In this document: piece after piece, positions 26,627 to 35,833 of the stretch | Position numbering within the stretch: position 1 is the first letter of the stretch | Layout: each line of letters starts with the position of its first letter | Origin: Schlesneria sp. DSM 10557 | GTDB lineage: Bacteria > Planctomycetota > Planctomycetia > Planctomycetales > Planctomycetaceae | Reading direction: 5' to 3' | DNA: 64,000 nt | Assembly: GCF_041860085.1 (NCBI RefSeq) | Contig: NZ_CP124747.1 | Coordinates: forward strand, 5,603,001 to 5,667,000 | Notes under the pieces: generated by a model | The model's input: only the letters and a program-made list of their open reading frames with translations | The model's database searches: none | What the model was told of the DNA's origin: nothing | Program-made: the position numbers and the translations under genes

Positions 26627-27814
26627 TTATTCGGACATGAGTTTTTCGGAAGGGGCTTTCTTCTCGTCTGAGTCGGTCGGCGGTGAGTTTTCGGTGTCCG
26701 GTTTCTGCAAGCTGGGCAGCGGACTGATCGAGCCGTCTACGTGGACCTCGATTTCCAGCGGGACAGGGGCTTGACCGTCGGCGTGAGTTTGTCCGACGAT
26801 CTTAAAATCCGTCACTCCTGGGGGAAGCAGGAAGTAGTAGCCTCCCTCTCGATCCTGGTAGACGCATCGGTACAGCGTGCGCGCGTGTTGCGCTACCAGT
26901 TCAAAGCCAAGGCCCTGGACCAGTGCGGGGATTGCCATGGAATCTCGGAAGACCGTAATGCTCTGGGCGCTGGTCTCTTTCGCGATCACCTTGCTGTATG
27001 TCTCAAGGAACGCGGTCGCAGAGGTAGTGATCTGGGAGAAACGCTTCTCTTCCAGGTTGAGAAGCTGATGAGACAGGTATTTCTTGAGTGTCGGCAGCTC
27101 GTCCAGTTCCACTCGATAGAACCGCGCCTGCTCGCCCGCATCGAGACTGACGGCGAGGCCTTCCGTCGATCCTTTCAGTCTGATTTGCATCATCTGGCTG
27201 TTGAGGGGGACGGGGTTTTGCTCCAGTTGGCTGAGGGCTTCGTCGACAAATTCCGAGGGAAGTTTGAAGTGTGATTTGCGAATCACGACCGGAGGAAGGT
27301 CCAGGCTTTCTGCCGTCTGTGCGCTGACTCGCCCTGTGATTTTGGTGCTCATCGATAGCGAAAATGCATAGATTCCGGCTGCGATGAGGGCCACTGCCAG
27401 AAGAGTGAATCCGATCCCTTTGGCCAGCGGGTTGGGTTTCTTCTTCTTTTCAGGGCGGCGAGTGATTGCTCTCGCGCGGGGCGGTGTTTCGACGGGCAGT
27501 TTTCCGAGGCGGTCGGTCACCGTTTCCGAGGGGGGCGGGAATTGCTGTTCGGAGTGGGTCAGTTCGGGCGGTGCCTCTGCAAACACGATGGGGCCATCCG
27601 TGTCGGGTTCGTCCTCTGCGGCCTGTAACGTCACAGGCTCATCTTCCTGCTTGAACAGTTCGACTTGCTGAGGGGCTTCGGTGTGAAGCGGTTGCGATTT
27701 GGATGGGACGGTGATCCGCATGGCGCATTTGGGGCATCGCCCTTTGCCCCCTTTGGCGCTGTCGGGAACACGGATGATTGCCTGGCAGTACCGGCAGGGG
27801 AACTCAATCGCCAT
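26627..27814 (-). CDS. Zinc-ribbon membrane protein of unknown function
   Basis: 395 residues. Residues 1-32 form a zinc ribbon (C7, C10, C27, C30, in CRYC and CPKC pairs), typical of many planctomycete proteins that begin with a MAIEF-like start. An acidic/Pro-rich linker follows, then a transmembrane helix at about 133-154 and a soluble domain of about 240 residues that should lie outside the cytoplasm. No enzyme motif was recognised. The start at 27814 is chosen by similarity of the N-terminus to such zinc ribbons; GTG 27850 is in frame but neither has a strong ribosome site. Confidence 0.7.
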   Translation of the reverse strand: MAIEFPCRYCQAIIRVPDSAKGGKGRCPKCAMRITVPSKSQPLHTEAPQQVELFKQEDEPVTLQAAEDEPDTDGPIVFAEAPPELTHSEQQFPPPSETVTDRLGKLPVETPPRARAITRRPEKKKKPNPLAKGIGFTLLAVALIAAGIYAFSLSMSTKITGRVSAQTAESLDLPPVVIRKSHFKLPSEFVDEALSQLEQNPVPLNSQMMQIRLKGSTEGLAVSLDAGEQARFYRVELDELPTLKKYLSHQLLNLEEKRFSQITTSATAFLETYSKVIAKETSAQSITVFRDSMAIPALVQGLGFELVAQHARTLYRCVYQDREGGYYFLLPPGVTDFKIVGQTHADGQAPVPLEIEVHVDGSISPLPSLQKPDTENSPPTDSDEKKAPSEKLMSE

Positions 27815-28114
27815 GAGGGTCGGTTTCTCACAGAGTGAGGGGAATGTCACTTTCAGTTGTCATCCCATCATGCGGGTGACAACTGAAAAAGCAATCGGCC
27901 AAGTCGATTCCGGCTGCAGCGGGTCTGATGAAGGTAAGCGGAACGCGAATTCCACTTCGTCCGCGCAGAGCTGTGTGCTGCGCCTCGGAATTTCAACAAA
28001 ATCGACGTGGCATCGCGGTTTTGTACATCAGCAGGCTTTTACCGATACCTGAATTTTGAAATACTCAAACAGACTTGAGAAAGGTACGGCTAAGACTTAC
28101 TGGAAGACCACGCG

Positions 28115-29506
28115 ATGACTGTGTCGATTGAATTCCCCAACGAAAACCGTTCAAACGTTGCTCGTAAGATTGTTGCTCAGCACGAACCCGTGGCGTTGCG
28201 GACGTTCACACCATCCCAGGCAGTCTTTGCCAAGTCGGCAGGTGTCTACCACTGGACGCCGGAAGGTCGAAAGCTGTACGACTATTCTTCCGGTGTGCTG
28301 GTTGCCAATCTGGGCCACAATCCCAAACGCTGGCTGCAGGCGCTGGGGCGGTATATGGGTTGGTCGCCCGAGTTTTTCGGTGGATCCCCCGCAGGGGCGA
28401 ACGAGTATGTCCCCGCGGTAACGCTGACGGCGTACAACGGGATTACCGAAATCGAAACACAGGCTGTCGAACGTCTGCTGGCGAACCTTCGCCGCAGCAA
28501 AGGGAGTGAACGGCTCGACACAATCGTCTGGGCCGCTTCGGGATCGGAAGCGGTTCAGAAAGCAATCTGGGCAAGTCTTTCCCGGGATCGAACCCGAGAC
28601 ATCATTCTGGCGACCCGTTACGGGTTTCACGGAAAGAAGGGGCTCGCGAATGCCGTAACCGGATCAGAAAAGGATGCCGAAAGAGATCCACGAGTCCGAT
28701 TCATCAGCTTCCCGATGGAAGAGATTATCGACGCGGGCTTTGATCCCGCCGCGATTGACCTGTCTAAATATCAGCAGGAACTCGAAGACCTGTGGCGCCA
28801 GTTCGGGCGGAAAATCTCGTGCCTGATTACCGAACCGTATCTGGGGGGGGGAGGAAGTTTCCATCCTCCTGCCGCTTATCATCAGATGCTGCAGAAGTTC
28901 TGTCGCGAGCATGACATTGTGTTGATCTTCGATGAAGTCCAGGCCAACTTTGGTCGGACCGGGGCGATGTATGCCTTCGAAGCTTATGGCATCGAACCGG
29001 ACATGGTGGTGCTTGGCAAGGGCTTGGGGAACGGTATTCCGGTCGCCGCCGTAGCGTCTCGTGGCGATGTCTTCGCCACGATGAAGTATGGTGAGGCCTC
29101 AGATACGTGGAGTGCCAATCCGCTTTCCTGTGCAGCGGTTCTGGCAACGCTTGATGAGTTTGAATCGACGGACGTGCTGAATCATGCCCGCAAGCTGACG
29201 CCCCTCTTTATCAAGGGACTGGAACGCCTGAAATCAACTGGTCTGGTGAACCACGTACGTGGGGAAGGGCTGGTATTCGGGTTTGAGTGCGCTAGTGTTG
29301 GACAACTCACTGCCGGTGAAGTTGCCGCGAAAATCGTGCAGGCGTGTTACGTCGGTAAGGACAATACCGGCATTCACCTGCTGGGGGCACTCGCTGGCAA
29401 GGTGCTGCGCGTCAGTCCACCCCTGACGATCACTGTGGAAGAAGCCAATCAGTCGCTCGATCTGTTGTATGATCTGATCGCATCACTGGCGAAAATAATT
29501 CGGTAG
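28115..29506 (+). CDS. Class III PLP-dependent aminotransferase
   Basis: 463 residues of the class III (acetylornithine/4-aminobutyrate/diamino acid) family. Landmarks are the YDYSSGVLVANLGHNPK N-terminal block, ASGSEAVQKAIWAS, the ITEPYLGGGG strand, FDEVQANFGRTG with the PLP-contacting Asp, and VLGKGLGNGIPVAAV with the Schiff-base Lys. The donor amine and keto acceptor cannot be told: neighbours on either side are unrelated. GGAAGA lies upstream of the ATG at 28115. A weak hairpin downstream (ACAGGCG/CGCCTGT near 29536-29568) may end the transcript. Confidence 0.87.
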   Translation: MTVSIEFPNENRSNVARKIVAQHEPVALRTFTPSQAVFAKSAGVYHWTPEGRKLYDYSSGVLVANLGHNPKRWLQALGRYMGWSPEFFGGSPAGANEYVPAVTLTAYNGITEIETQAVERLLANLRRSKGSERLDTIVWAASGSEAVQKAIWASLSRDRTRDIILATRYGFHGKKGLANAVTGSEKDAERDPRVRFISFPMEEIIDAGFDPAAIDLSKYQQELEDLWRQFGRKISCLITEPYLGGGGSFHPPAAYHQMLQKFCREHDIVLIFDEVQANFGRTGAMYAFEAYGIEPDMVVLGKGLGNGIPVAAVASRGDVFATMKYGEASDTWSANPLSCAAVLATLDEFESTDVLNHARKLTPLFIKGLERLKSTGLVNHVRGEGLVFGFECASVGQLTAGEVAAKIVQACYVGKDNTGIHLLGALAGKVLRVSPPLTITVEEANQSLDLLYDLIASLAKIIR

Positions 29507-29890
29507 TCAGATTCCCCGTAGGATTTTTGCTGATCACAGGCGAACCAGACGGGGGTGGTGCGCCTGTTCGTCTATGGAATTCTCGAATTTCTCGACTTTT
29601 CATCTTGCTGAAGTGAAACGGATGTTTCACGCGGTTTCCGGTGCGCGTTGTCGCCGCGGTTGTGGCTGATGTCCCATCATGTGCGGGAGAAATCGCGCGC
29701 CGCCATTCTCCCTCTGCCGATCCCCCAGCGTCTCTCCCTGAGCGGCTGGGCTGTCCACGTCTTACGCTAAGTAATTCGACTGCCTCCGATCCCGTTTCCG
29801 GTTGATGTTTGTTGCGGGGGCGATGGGCAGGTTATTTGTGTCGAGTGTGATTTCCTTCAGACTTCTCTGACGTATTGAATAGGAGTAATC
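29507..29890. other. 384-base region upstream of the oxalate decarboxylase gene
   Basis: It holds a weak hairpin after the aminotransferase gene and a compact inverted repeat at 29613-29630. The final bases carry the AGGAG ribosome site of the next gene. No other element was seen. Confidence 0.45.
29613..29630. promoter_or_regulatory. Inverted repeat GTGAAAC-GGAT-GTTTCAC, possible operator
   Basis: Two perfect 7-base arms are separated by 4 bases, 261 bases upstream of the oxalate decarboxylase start. It resembles a dimeric regulator site; the regulator is unknown. Confidence 0.4.
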
Positions 29891-31069
29891 ATGACTCAAT
29901 TCGGTCGGCGTGATTTCCTGTCGGTTGCAGCCTCAGTCGGTGCCGTTTCGACATGGGCCCTTGCACGCACCCAGGAGGCCGAAGGGGGAAACTCCACCTT
30001 CATGAATAACGTTCCCGATCCCTTGCTGGCGGACAAGGAACTGCCGACGTTCAAATTTTCACTGGATAAGTCGGTCGGCAAAGTCATCGGCGGAAGTTCG
30101 GGAAAGGAAGCGACGGTGCTGCAGCTTCCGATTTCCAAAGGGATCGCTGGCGTTTCGATGATTCTCGAACCTGGTGCGATGCGGGAACTTCACTGGCATG
30201 CTACGGCTGCGGAGTGGGCGTTTGTGCTGAGTGGTCGGGTGCGCACATCGGTGATTGATCCTCAGGGGAACGCAGAGATCAACGATTTCGGTCCCGGTGA
30301 TGTCTGGTATTTTCCACGCGGCCATGGGCACATGCTCGAGTGTCTCGGGCATGAATCGTGTCACTTCATTCTGATCTTCGATAATGGATACTTTTCCGAG
30401 TTCGGCACCTTCAGCGTATCAGACTGGATTGGTCATGTTCCTAAGTCGCTGCTCGCCAAAAATTTCGGGGTCCCTGAGTCTTCGTTCAATGACTTCCCCA
30501 AAGAAGAAGTCTACTTTGCGCGAGGTGCCGTTCCTCCGGACAATCAGCCGATTCCCCTCCAGAACAAGAAGTTGCCTGCTCAAACGCACAAGTATGAGCT
30601 GCTGTCTCAGTCACCTCATGCCACGTTCAAAGGGGGGAGGGAATGGCGAGTTGATTCCACTCGTTTTCCGATCTCGACCACCATTACTGGAGTGATCCTC
30701 GATCTCGAGCCGGGCGGTTTGCGAGAACTGCACTGGCATCCCACGGCAGACGAATGGCAGTATGTGATTGACGGCAACATCAGCGTCACAATGTTTGGCT
30801 CACACGGACGGTATCGGACTGAAGAGCTGGAGCGAGGGGACGTGGGCTATATCCCACAAGGATACGGTCACTCCATCGAGAATATCGGATTAAAACCATG
30901 TCGTGTGCTCATCGGATTCAATACAGGGGTCTATGCCGGGATCGATCTGTCGCAATGGCTCGCCGGAAACTCGCTCGATGTGCTGGCAACCAACTTCAGC
31001 AAGCCTGCCACCCTGTTTGAGAAGTTCCCTCACAAAGATGTTTTTATTGCGGATCAAGAAGGTCACTGA
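29891..31069 (+). CDS. oxdC: Bicupin oxalate decarboxylase with Tat signal
   Basis: 392 residues. The N-terminus GRRDFLSVAASVG is a twin-arginine signal (R6, R7), so the enzyme should be folded in the cytoplasm and exported. Two germin-like cupin domains follow, each with the manganese ligands: HWHATAAEW (H101, H103, E108) with a later His in RGHGHMLE, and HWHPTADEW (H281, H283, E288) with a later His in QGYGHSIE. The bicupin layout and these motifs fit OxdC, which splits oxalate to formate and CO2. An oxalate oxidase activity cannot be ruled out by sequence alone. AGGAG lies just upstream of ATG 29891. The following genes for FdhD and formate dehydrogenase support formate as product. Confidence 0.88.
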   Translation: MTQFGRRDFLSVAASVGAVSTWALARTQEAEGGNSTFMNNVPDPLLADKELPTFKFSLDKSVGKVIGGSSGKEATVLQLPISKGIAGVSMILEPGAMRELHWHATAAEWAFVLSGRVRTSVIDPQGNAEINDFGPGDVWYFPRGHGHMLECLGHESCHFILIFDNGYFSEFGTFSVSDWIGHVPKSLLAKNFGVPESSFNDFPKEEVYFARGAVPPDNQPIPLQNKKLPAQTHKYELLSQSPHATFKGGREWRVDSTRFPISTTITGVILDLEPGGLRELHWHPTADEWQYVIDGNISVTMFGSHGRYRTEELERGDVGYIPQGYGHSIENIGLKPCRVLIGFNTGVYAGIDLSQWLAGNSLDVLATNFSKPATLFEKFPHKDVFIADQEGH

Positions 31070-31293
31070 CGCTGGATCGGTCAGTTCTTCCGAACAGTTC
31101 CAGGCACTCTGTGAAGGGAAATTCGGAAAGGGATGAAGTGCCTGTGTCTGCTGAATCAGAGCGGAATGCAAGCTCAATTTACTCGACTGACTTACCAGAA
31201 GTCGAGCAGGATCCGTGCGGGCGTTCTGCCAACTGAGCATGTCTGGGGAGTTCGCACCTCCATCCGGTACGCCAAGTTATAAAGGCGATTCCA

Positions 31294-32181
31294 ATGTCTT
31301 TCTTCAATGCTGGCCTGACACGGTCCCCGATTCAATGCGTTGAGGGTGGAACTGTCTCGACGGAGATGGATGAGGTATCCATTGAAGAGCCACTGCAGAT
31401 CGAACTGACGCATGTCAGAGGTGGGAAAAAACATCGCTACTCGGTGGCGGTCATGATGCGTACTCCCGGGAATGACGCAGAACTGGCCGCAGGGTTTCTC
31501 TTCACGGAAGGGATCATCAAAAGGCACGATGATTGGAGCCGAATCGAGTACATCGACAATAACCATGTACTGGTCGAGTTCAGCCGATACGCGTATCTGG
31601 ACGTCTCCAAGCTGGAACGCCAGTCGTTCGTCTCATCGAGTTGCGGCGTCTGTGGCAAGAGATCAATCGCCGCAGTATTCTCAGAACAGCAATATCCTCT
31701 CACCCCCGGCAGCCCCCGTCTCGAGGTCGACCTGATCCATCGTTTGCCGGAGATTCAGCGAAAGGCTCAGGATAATTTCCACCGCACGGGAGGAATTCAT
31801 GCGTCGGCTCTGTTTGACGCCAACGGCAATCTGCTGTCCCTGTTTGAGGATGTTGGACGCCACAATGCGCTCGACAAATTGATCGGCAATCAAATGTTCG
31901 CCGACAAGCTGCCTCTTACGCAGCACATCCTTCTCTTGAGCGGTCGCGCGAGCTTTGAACTGATCCAGAAAGCCTGTATGGCGGGGATCCGGGTCGTGGC
32001 CGCCGTGGGGGCTCCCTCAAGTCTCGCGGTGCAACTCGCAAGAGAGACATCGATGACACTCCTGGGCTTTGTTCGTGAGAACCGTTTCAACGTATACGCC
32101 GACGCCGGTCGTCTTCAATTTCACCGTACCTCAGCGCCCGAGGTTGGTTCCCAACCGACTGAAGAGAGCAAACTTCAATGA
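31294..32181 (+). CDS. fdhD: Formate dehydrogenase accessory sulfurtransferase FdhD
   Basis: 295 residues. The conserved CGVCG motif (C117, C120) is the site at which FdhD takes sulfur from a cysteine desulfurase and passes it to the molybdenum cofactor of formate dehydrogenase. Other family blocks are EEPLQIELTH, TPGNDAELAAGFLFTEGII, RTGGIHASALFD, EDVGRHNALDKLIG and LSGRASFELIQKACMAGI. Its TGA overlaps the ATG of the formate dehydrogenase gene by 4 bases, indicating translational coupling. The gap of 224 bases to oxdC leaves open whether both share a promoter. Confidence 0.95.
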   Translation: MSFFNAGLTRSPIQCVEGGTVSTEMDEVSIEEPLQIELTHVRGGKKHRYSVAVMMRTPGNDAELAAGFLFTEGIIKRHDDWSRIEYIDNNHVLVEFSRYAYLDVSKLERQSFVSSSCGVCGKRSIAAVFSEQQYPLTPGSPRLEVDLIHRLPEIQRKAQDNFHRTGGIHASALFDANGNLLSLFEDVGRHNALDKLIGNQMFADKLPLTQHILLLSGRASFELIQKACMAGIRVVAAVGAPSSLAVQLARETSMTLLGFVRENRFNVYADAGRLQFHRTSAPEVGSQPTEESKLQ

Positions 32182-35135
32182 CCACAATGACACTCAATGG
32201 AACGGTTCACGAAGTGAACTCGGGAGAGCGATTGATCGACGTGATTCAGCGGGCGGGGGTCGAGTTACCGTCGGTCTGCTACCACTCACAGCTTGGGCCC
32301 CTTAAGACGTGCGATACCTGCATGGTCGAAGTAGATGGGCAACTTGTCAGGGCGTGCGCCCTGACGGTGGCCGATGGGATGTGTGTGGTCACGACGACGA
32401 ATGCGGCACGTTTGGCACAGAGACAAGCCTTCGACCGGATTTTGGCCAATCACATGCTTTACTGCACTGTGTGTGATAACAACAACGGCAACTGCACGAT
32501 TCACAACACGACGAAGATGTTGAAAGTCGAGCATCAGGAAATTCCGTTCGAACGGAAACCATACGAGGTCGACAATTCTAATCCCTTTTATCGGTACGAT
32601 CCTGATCAATGTTTGCTGTGCGGTCGATGCGTCGAAGCTTGTCAGAACGTGCAGGTCAACGAAACTCTGTCGATCGACTGGACGGCGGAACATCCGCGCG
32701 TGCTCTGGGACGGCGGAGCCGACATCGGCAATTCCAGTTGCGTCTCGTGTGGGCACTGTGTCACGGTTTGTCCCTGCAATGCGCTGATGGAAAAGTCCAT
32801 GATCGGCCACGCAGGGTTTCTGACAGGGATTCCCAAAAAGGCCCTGGATGGAATGATCGATATCGTGAAGGGGGTAGAGCCCGAATCAGGATACAGTGCC
32901 ATCCTGCAGGTGTCGGAAGCCGAATCGGCGATGCGAAAATCACGCGTCCGCAGGACTAAAACGGTCTGTACCTATTGCGGAGTGGGATGCAGTTTTGATG
33001 TCTGGACCAAAGACCGCCACATCCTCAAAGTGGCACCCGAAAAGGGACCTACGAATGGAATCTCGACCTGCGTCAAAGGGAAGTTTGGCTGGGATTTTGT
33101 GAACAGCGAAGATCGACTCACGTCGCCGTTGATTCGCGAGGGGGACTCGTTCCGTCAGGCAAGCTGGGACGAGGCACTCGATCTGGTCGCGCGGCGGTTT
33201 GCGGAGATCAAACACCAGAATGGTCCTGACGCGATTGCATTGATCTCTTCGTCGAAATGCACCAACGAAGAGAGTTACCTCATGCAGAAGCTCGCCCGGG
33301 CGGTCATCGGGACAAACAACATCGACAACTGCTCTCGCTACTGTCAGGCCCCCGCGACGGTGGGGCTCTTCCGGACAGTCGGGTACGGCGGAGATGCCGG
33401 TTCTATCTCTGACATCGCGCAGGCAGGGCTGGTCCTGATCGTTGGCAGTAATACCGCGGAAAGCCATCCCGTTCTCGCGACCCGGGTGAAGCGAGCTCAC
33501 AAGTTACACGGGCAGAAACTGGTCGTCGCGGATCTGCGCGAGCACGAAATGGCACGGCGTGCAGATGTGTTCTTCCAGCCTCATCCGGGCACGGACCTGG
33601 TCTGGCTATCAGCGATCAGCCGCTATCTGATTGATGAAGGTCTGATCAATCATGAATTCCTCGGTCGCTGGGTTCATGGCCTGGAGGAGTACCGACGAAG
33701 TCTGGAGATGTTCACTCTGGAGTTTGCCGAGACGACGTGCGGAGTTTCCGCTGCCACCTTAATGAAGGTGGCTCAGATGATCGCCGCGGCGGATGGGGTG
33801 TGCGTGCTGTGGGCGATGGGAGTGACTCAGCACACCATGGCCTCGGATACGTCGACTGCCATATCGAACCTGCTGCTGATCACCGGCAATTACATGCGGC
33901 CGGGGGCAGGTGCCTATCCGCTACGAGGGCACAACAACGTACAGGGGGCCAGTGATCAGGGAGCCATGCCGGCAATGCTTCCCGGTTACCAGTCGGTGAC
34001 GGATCCCGAGGTCCGAGCACGCTTTGAAAAGGCTTGGGGCGTCACCTTGCCTCGCACTACGGGCCTGGATAACCACGAAATGGTCGACGCCATTCGCGAT
34101 GGCCAGCTGAAGGCGATGTACCTGTTTGGTGAAGAAATGAGTCTTGTTGATTCCAACGCGAACTATGTCGAAGAGCAGTTCTCGAAGCTGGAGTTCTTTG
34201 TCGTTCAGGACATTTTCTTTACCCATACCTGCCAGTTTGCGGACGTGATTCTTCCCGCCGCCCCGAGTCTGGAAAAAGAGGGGACTTTCACGAGCACGGA
34301 ACGACGGATTCAGCGACTTTACGAAGTCATGGAGCCGCTACCAGGAAGTCGTCCCGACTGGCGCATCATTCAGGAATTGGCCAATCGAATGAATGCGGGA
34401 TGGAATTATCGACATCCTTCCGAAGTGATGGACGAAATGGCCTCACTCACCCCGTTATACGCGGGTGTCTCCTATGAACGGCTGGAGGGTTATCGCTCGC
34501 TTCAGTGGCCCGTCGCGGAGGACGGAACTGATCAACCGCTACTTTACACCCAGCAGTTTGCATTTCCCGACGGAATGGCGAGGCTATACCCGATCGGCTG
34601 GACAGTGCCGACAGAACAGCCGGATGCCGAGTACGACTTGCATCTGAACAACGGCAACTTGCTGGAGCATTTCCACTCGGGCAATCTGACCTACCGCGTC
34701 CCAGGGATCAAAACCAAGACGCCGGATGTTTTTGTGGAAGTCTCTCAGGAACTGGCTCGAGAGCGAGGTATTCAGAGTGGCACGATGGTGGAACTGACAT
34801 CACGTCACGGCAAGATTCAACTCCGGGCCCTTGTGACAGACCGTGTGAAAGGCCATCAGTTGTTCATGCCCATGAATTCTGCGGAGTCGGCGGTGAACCG
34901 GTTGACGGGCAGCAACACGGACGCCGTAACGCACACGCCGGCATACAAAGAAACCGCGGTTCGTATGCGCGTTGTTGCGGGTGATATTCGCAGCCCGCTG
35001 CCCCGAATCAATCATCGCTTCGGCCATCCTACGCCAAAGCCGGGTGTCGAAGTCGAACTGAAGTGGAAGCGGAAAGACTATTCCGTACCAGGAGGCGACC
35101 TGGTTCAGCTCGAACCCTATTCCCGGCCGACGTAA
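32178..35135 (+). CDS. fdhF: Formate dehydrogenase catalytic subunit, ForC-like (Cys-Gln active site)
   Basis: 985 residues. In order: a 2Fe-2S domain (C34, C45, C48, C60), a NuoG-like Cys/His cluster region (LYCTVCDNNNGNC), two 4Fe-4S motifs (CLLCGRCVEAC and CVSCGHCVTVC), the 4Fe-4S site of the molybdopterin domain (CTYCGVGC), the bis-MGD catalytic domain and a C-terminal dinucleotide-binding domain. The molybdenum ligand is Cys389 in NCSRYCQAP; the next residue is Gln, whereas most formate dehydrogenases have His. The same His-to-Gln change marks the Bacillus subtilis ForC enzymes, which pair with a DUF1641 subunit and reduce menaquinone. A DUF1641 gene follows here. There is no Tat signal, so the enzyme is cytoplasmic. 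No FdsB/FdsG-type diaphorase subunit is nearby. Confidence 0.92.
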   Translation: MTTMTLNGTVHEVNSGERLIDVIQRAGVELPSVCYHSQLGPLKTCDTCMVEVDGQLVRACALTVADGMCVVTTTNAARLAQRQAFDRILANHMLYCTVCDNNNGNCTIHNTTKMLKVEHQEIPFERKPYEVDNSNPFYRYDPDQCLLCGRCVEACQNVQVNETLSIDWTAEHPRVLWDGGADIGNSSCVSCGHCVTVCPCNALMEKSMIGHAGFLTGIPKKALDGMIDIVKGVEPESGYSAILQVSEAESAMRKSRVRRTKTVCTYCGVGCSFDVWTKDRHILKVAPEKGPTNGISTCVKGKFGWDFVNSEDRLTSPLIREGDSFRQASWDEALDLVARRFAEIKHQNGPDAIALISSSKCTNEESYLMQKLARAVIGTNNIDNCSRYCQAPATVGLFRTVGYGGDAGSISDIAQAGLVLIVGSNTAESHPVLATRVKRAHKLHGQKLVVADLREHEMARRADVFFQPHPGTDLVWLSAISRYLIDEGLINHEFLGRWVHGLEEYRRSLEMFTLEFAETTCGVSAATLMKVAQMIAAADGVCVLWAMGVTQHTMASDTSTAISNLLLITGNYMRPGAGAYPLRGHNNVQGASDQGAMPAMLPGYQSVTDPEVRARFEKAWGVTLPRTTGLDNHEMVDAIRDGQLKAMYLFGEEMSLVDSNANYVEEQFSKLEFFVVQDIFFTHTCQFADVILPAAPSLEKEGTFTSTERRIQRLYEVMEPLPGSRPDWRIIQELANRMNAGWNYRHPSEVMDEMASLTPLYAGVSYERLEGYRSLQWPVAEDGTDQPLLYTQQFAFPDGMARLYPIGWTVPTEQPDAEYDLHLNNGNLLEHFHSGNLTYRVPGIKTKTPDVFVEVSQELARERGIQSGTMVELTSRHGKIQLRALVTDRVKGHQLFMPMNSAESAVNRLTGSNTDAVTHTPAYKETAVRMRVVAGDIRSPLPRINHRFGHPTPKPGVEVELKWKRKDYSVPGGDLVQLEPYSRPT

Positions 35136-35286
35136 GCAATTGACAACTTTTATTAATACAGCAGGACCTCAGGAATTCTGTCGTCGTCTCACTGGTTCCG
35201 CGGCTCCGGATGACTTCGCGTGGATGACGCACGTCGAAATTCCAGGTGGACTTACCACTTCCAACACAAATGGGAAGAGTGACAAC

Positions 35287-35763
35287 ATGGCAAAACCGAT
35301 CCCGAAGAACATCAACCACCCTGATCCCCGGATTGAACTTCAAACGAGACTGCAGAATGCTTCTGTTGAGCATGCCGAGGCAATCCTGTCGGGGCTGGAG
35401 ACGCTGCAATGCCTGCACGAGTGCGGGGCTATGGAGTTCGTTCGCGGACTGCTGGGGTCCAGTGACGAGGTCCTTCAGATCGCTGTCGATGCCGCAAGGA
35501 CTCCGTCATCCATTCGAGGGATTCGGAACTTGATTCTGCTGATCAACATGTTCAGCGAAGTGGACCCCGAAACGCTGAAGGCGGTGACCCGTACACTGCC
35601 GCAGGCGCTCAAGTCGATGAGTGCGAGCACGGAAACTCCCTCCACATGGCGACTTTTCACAGAATTGTTACGGAATCAGGATACTCGACGAGGGCTGGGT
35701 GCAATGAATAAAGTCCTGGCCACGTTCGGACACGAACTGTCGGCCGCTCATGGGGCTCAGTGA
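35287..35763 (+). CDS. DUF1641 protein, ForE-like formate dehydrogenase partner
   Basis: 158 residues with the DUF1641 pattern: EAILSGLETLQCLHECGAMEFVRGLLG, then SIRGIRNLILLINMFSEVDPETLKAVTRTLPQA. In Bacillus subtilis the DUF1641 protein ForE binds the catalytic subunit ForC and is needed for menaquinone reduction. Its position 151 bases after the formate dehydrogenase gene supports the same role here. The ATG at 35287 has GGGAAGAG 7 bases upstream; the frame opens earlier with TTG 35140, but that extension is unlike the family. Segment 525-560 of the coding region is hydrophobic and could touch the membrane. Confidence 0.85.
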   Translation: MAKPIPKNINHPDPRIELQTRLQNASVEHAEAILSGLETLQCLHECGAMEFVRGLLGSSDEVLQIAVDAARTPSSIRGIRNLILLINMFSEVDPETLKAVTRTLPQALKSMSASTETPSTWRLFTELLRNQDTRRGLGAMNKVLATFGHELSAAHGAQ

Positions 35764-35833
35764 GCCCAAGAGACATTCAGTTCCTGCATGAGAGACGCCG
35801 GGCGTTCCGAATCCTACGACAACTCAGGTGATG

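Noticed and set aside
33330-33360. Possible selenocysteine at the formate dehydrogenase active site
   Set aside because: The codon is TGT (Cys), not an in-frame TGA, and the frame is open throughout.
35140-35286. N-terminal extension of the DUF1641 protein from TTG 35140
   Set aside because: The added residues are unlike the family, and a good ribosome site precedes ATG 35287.
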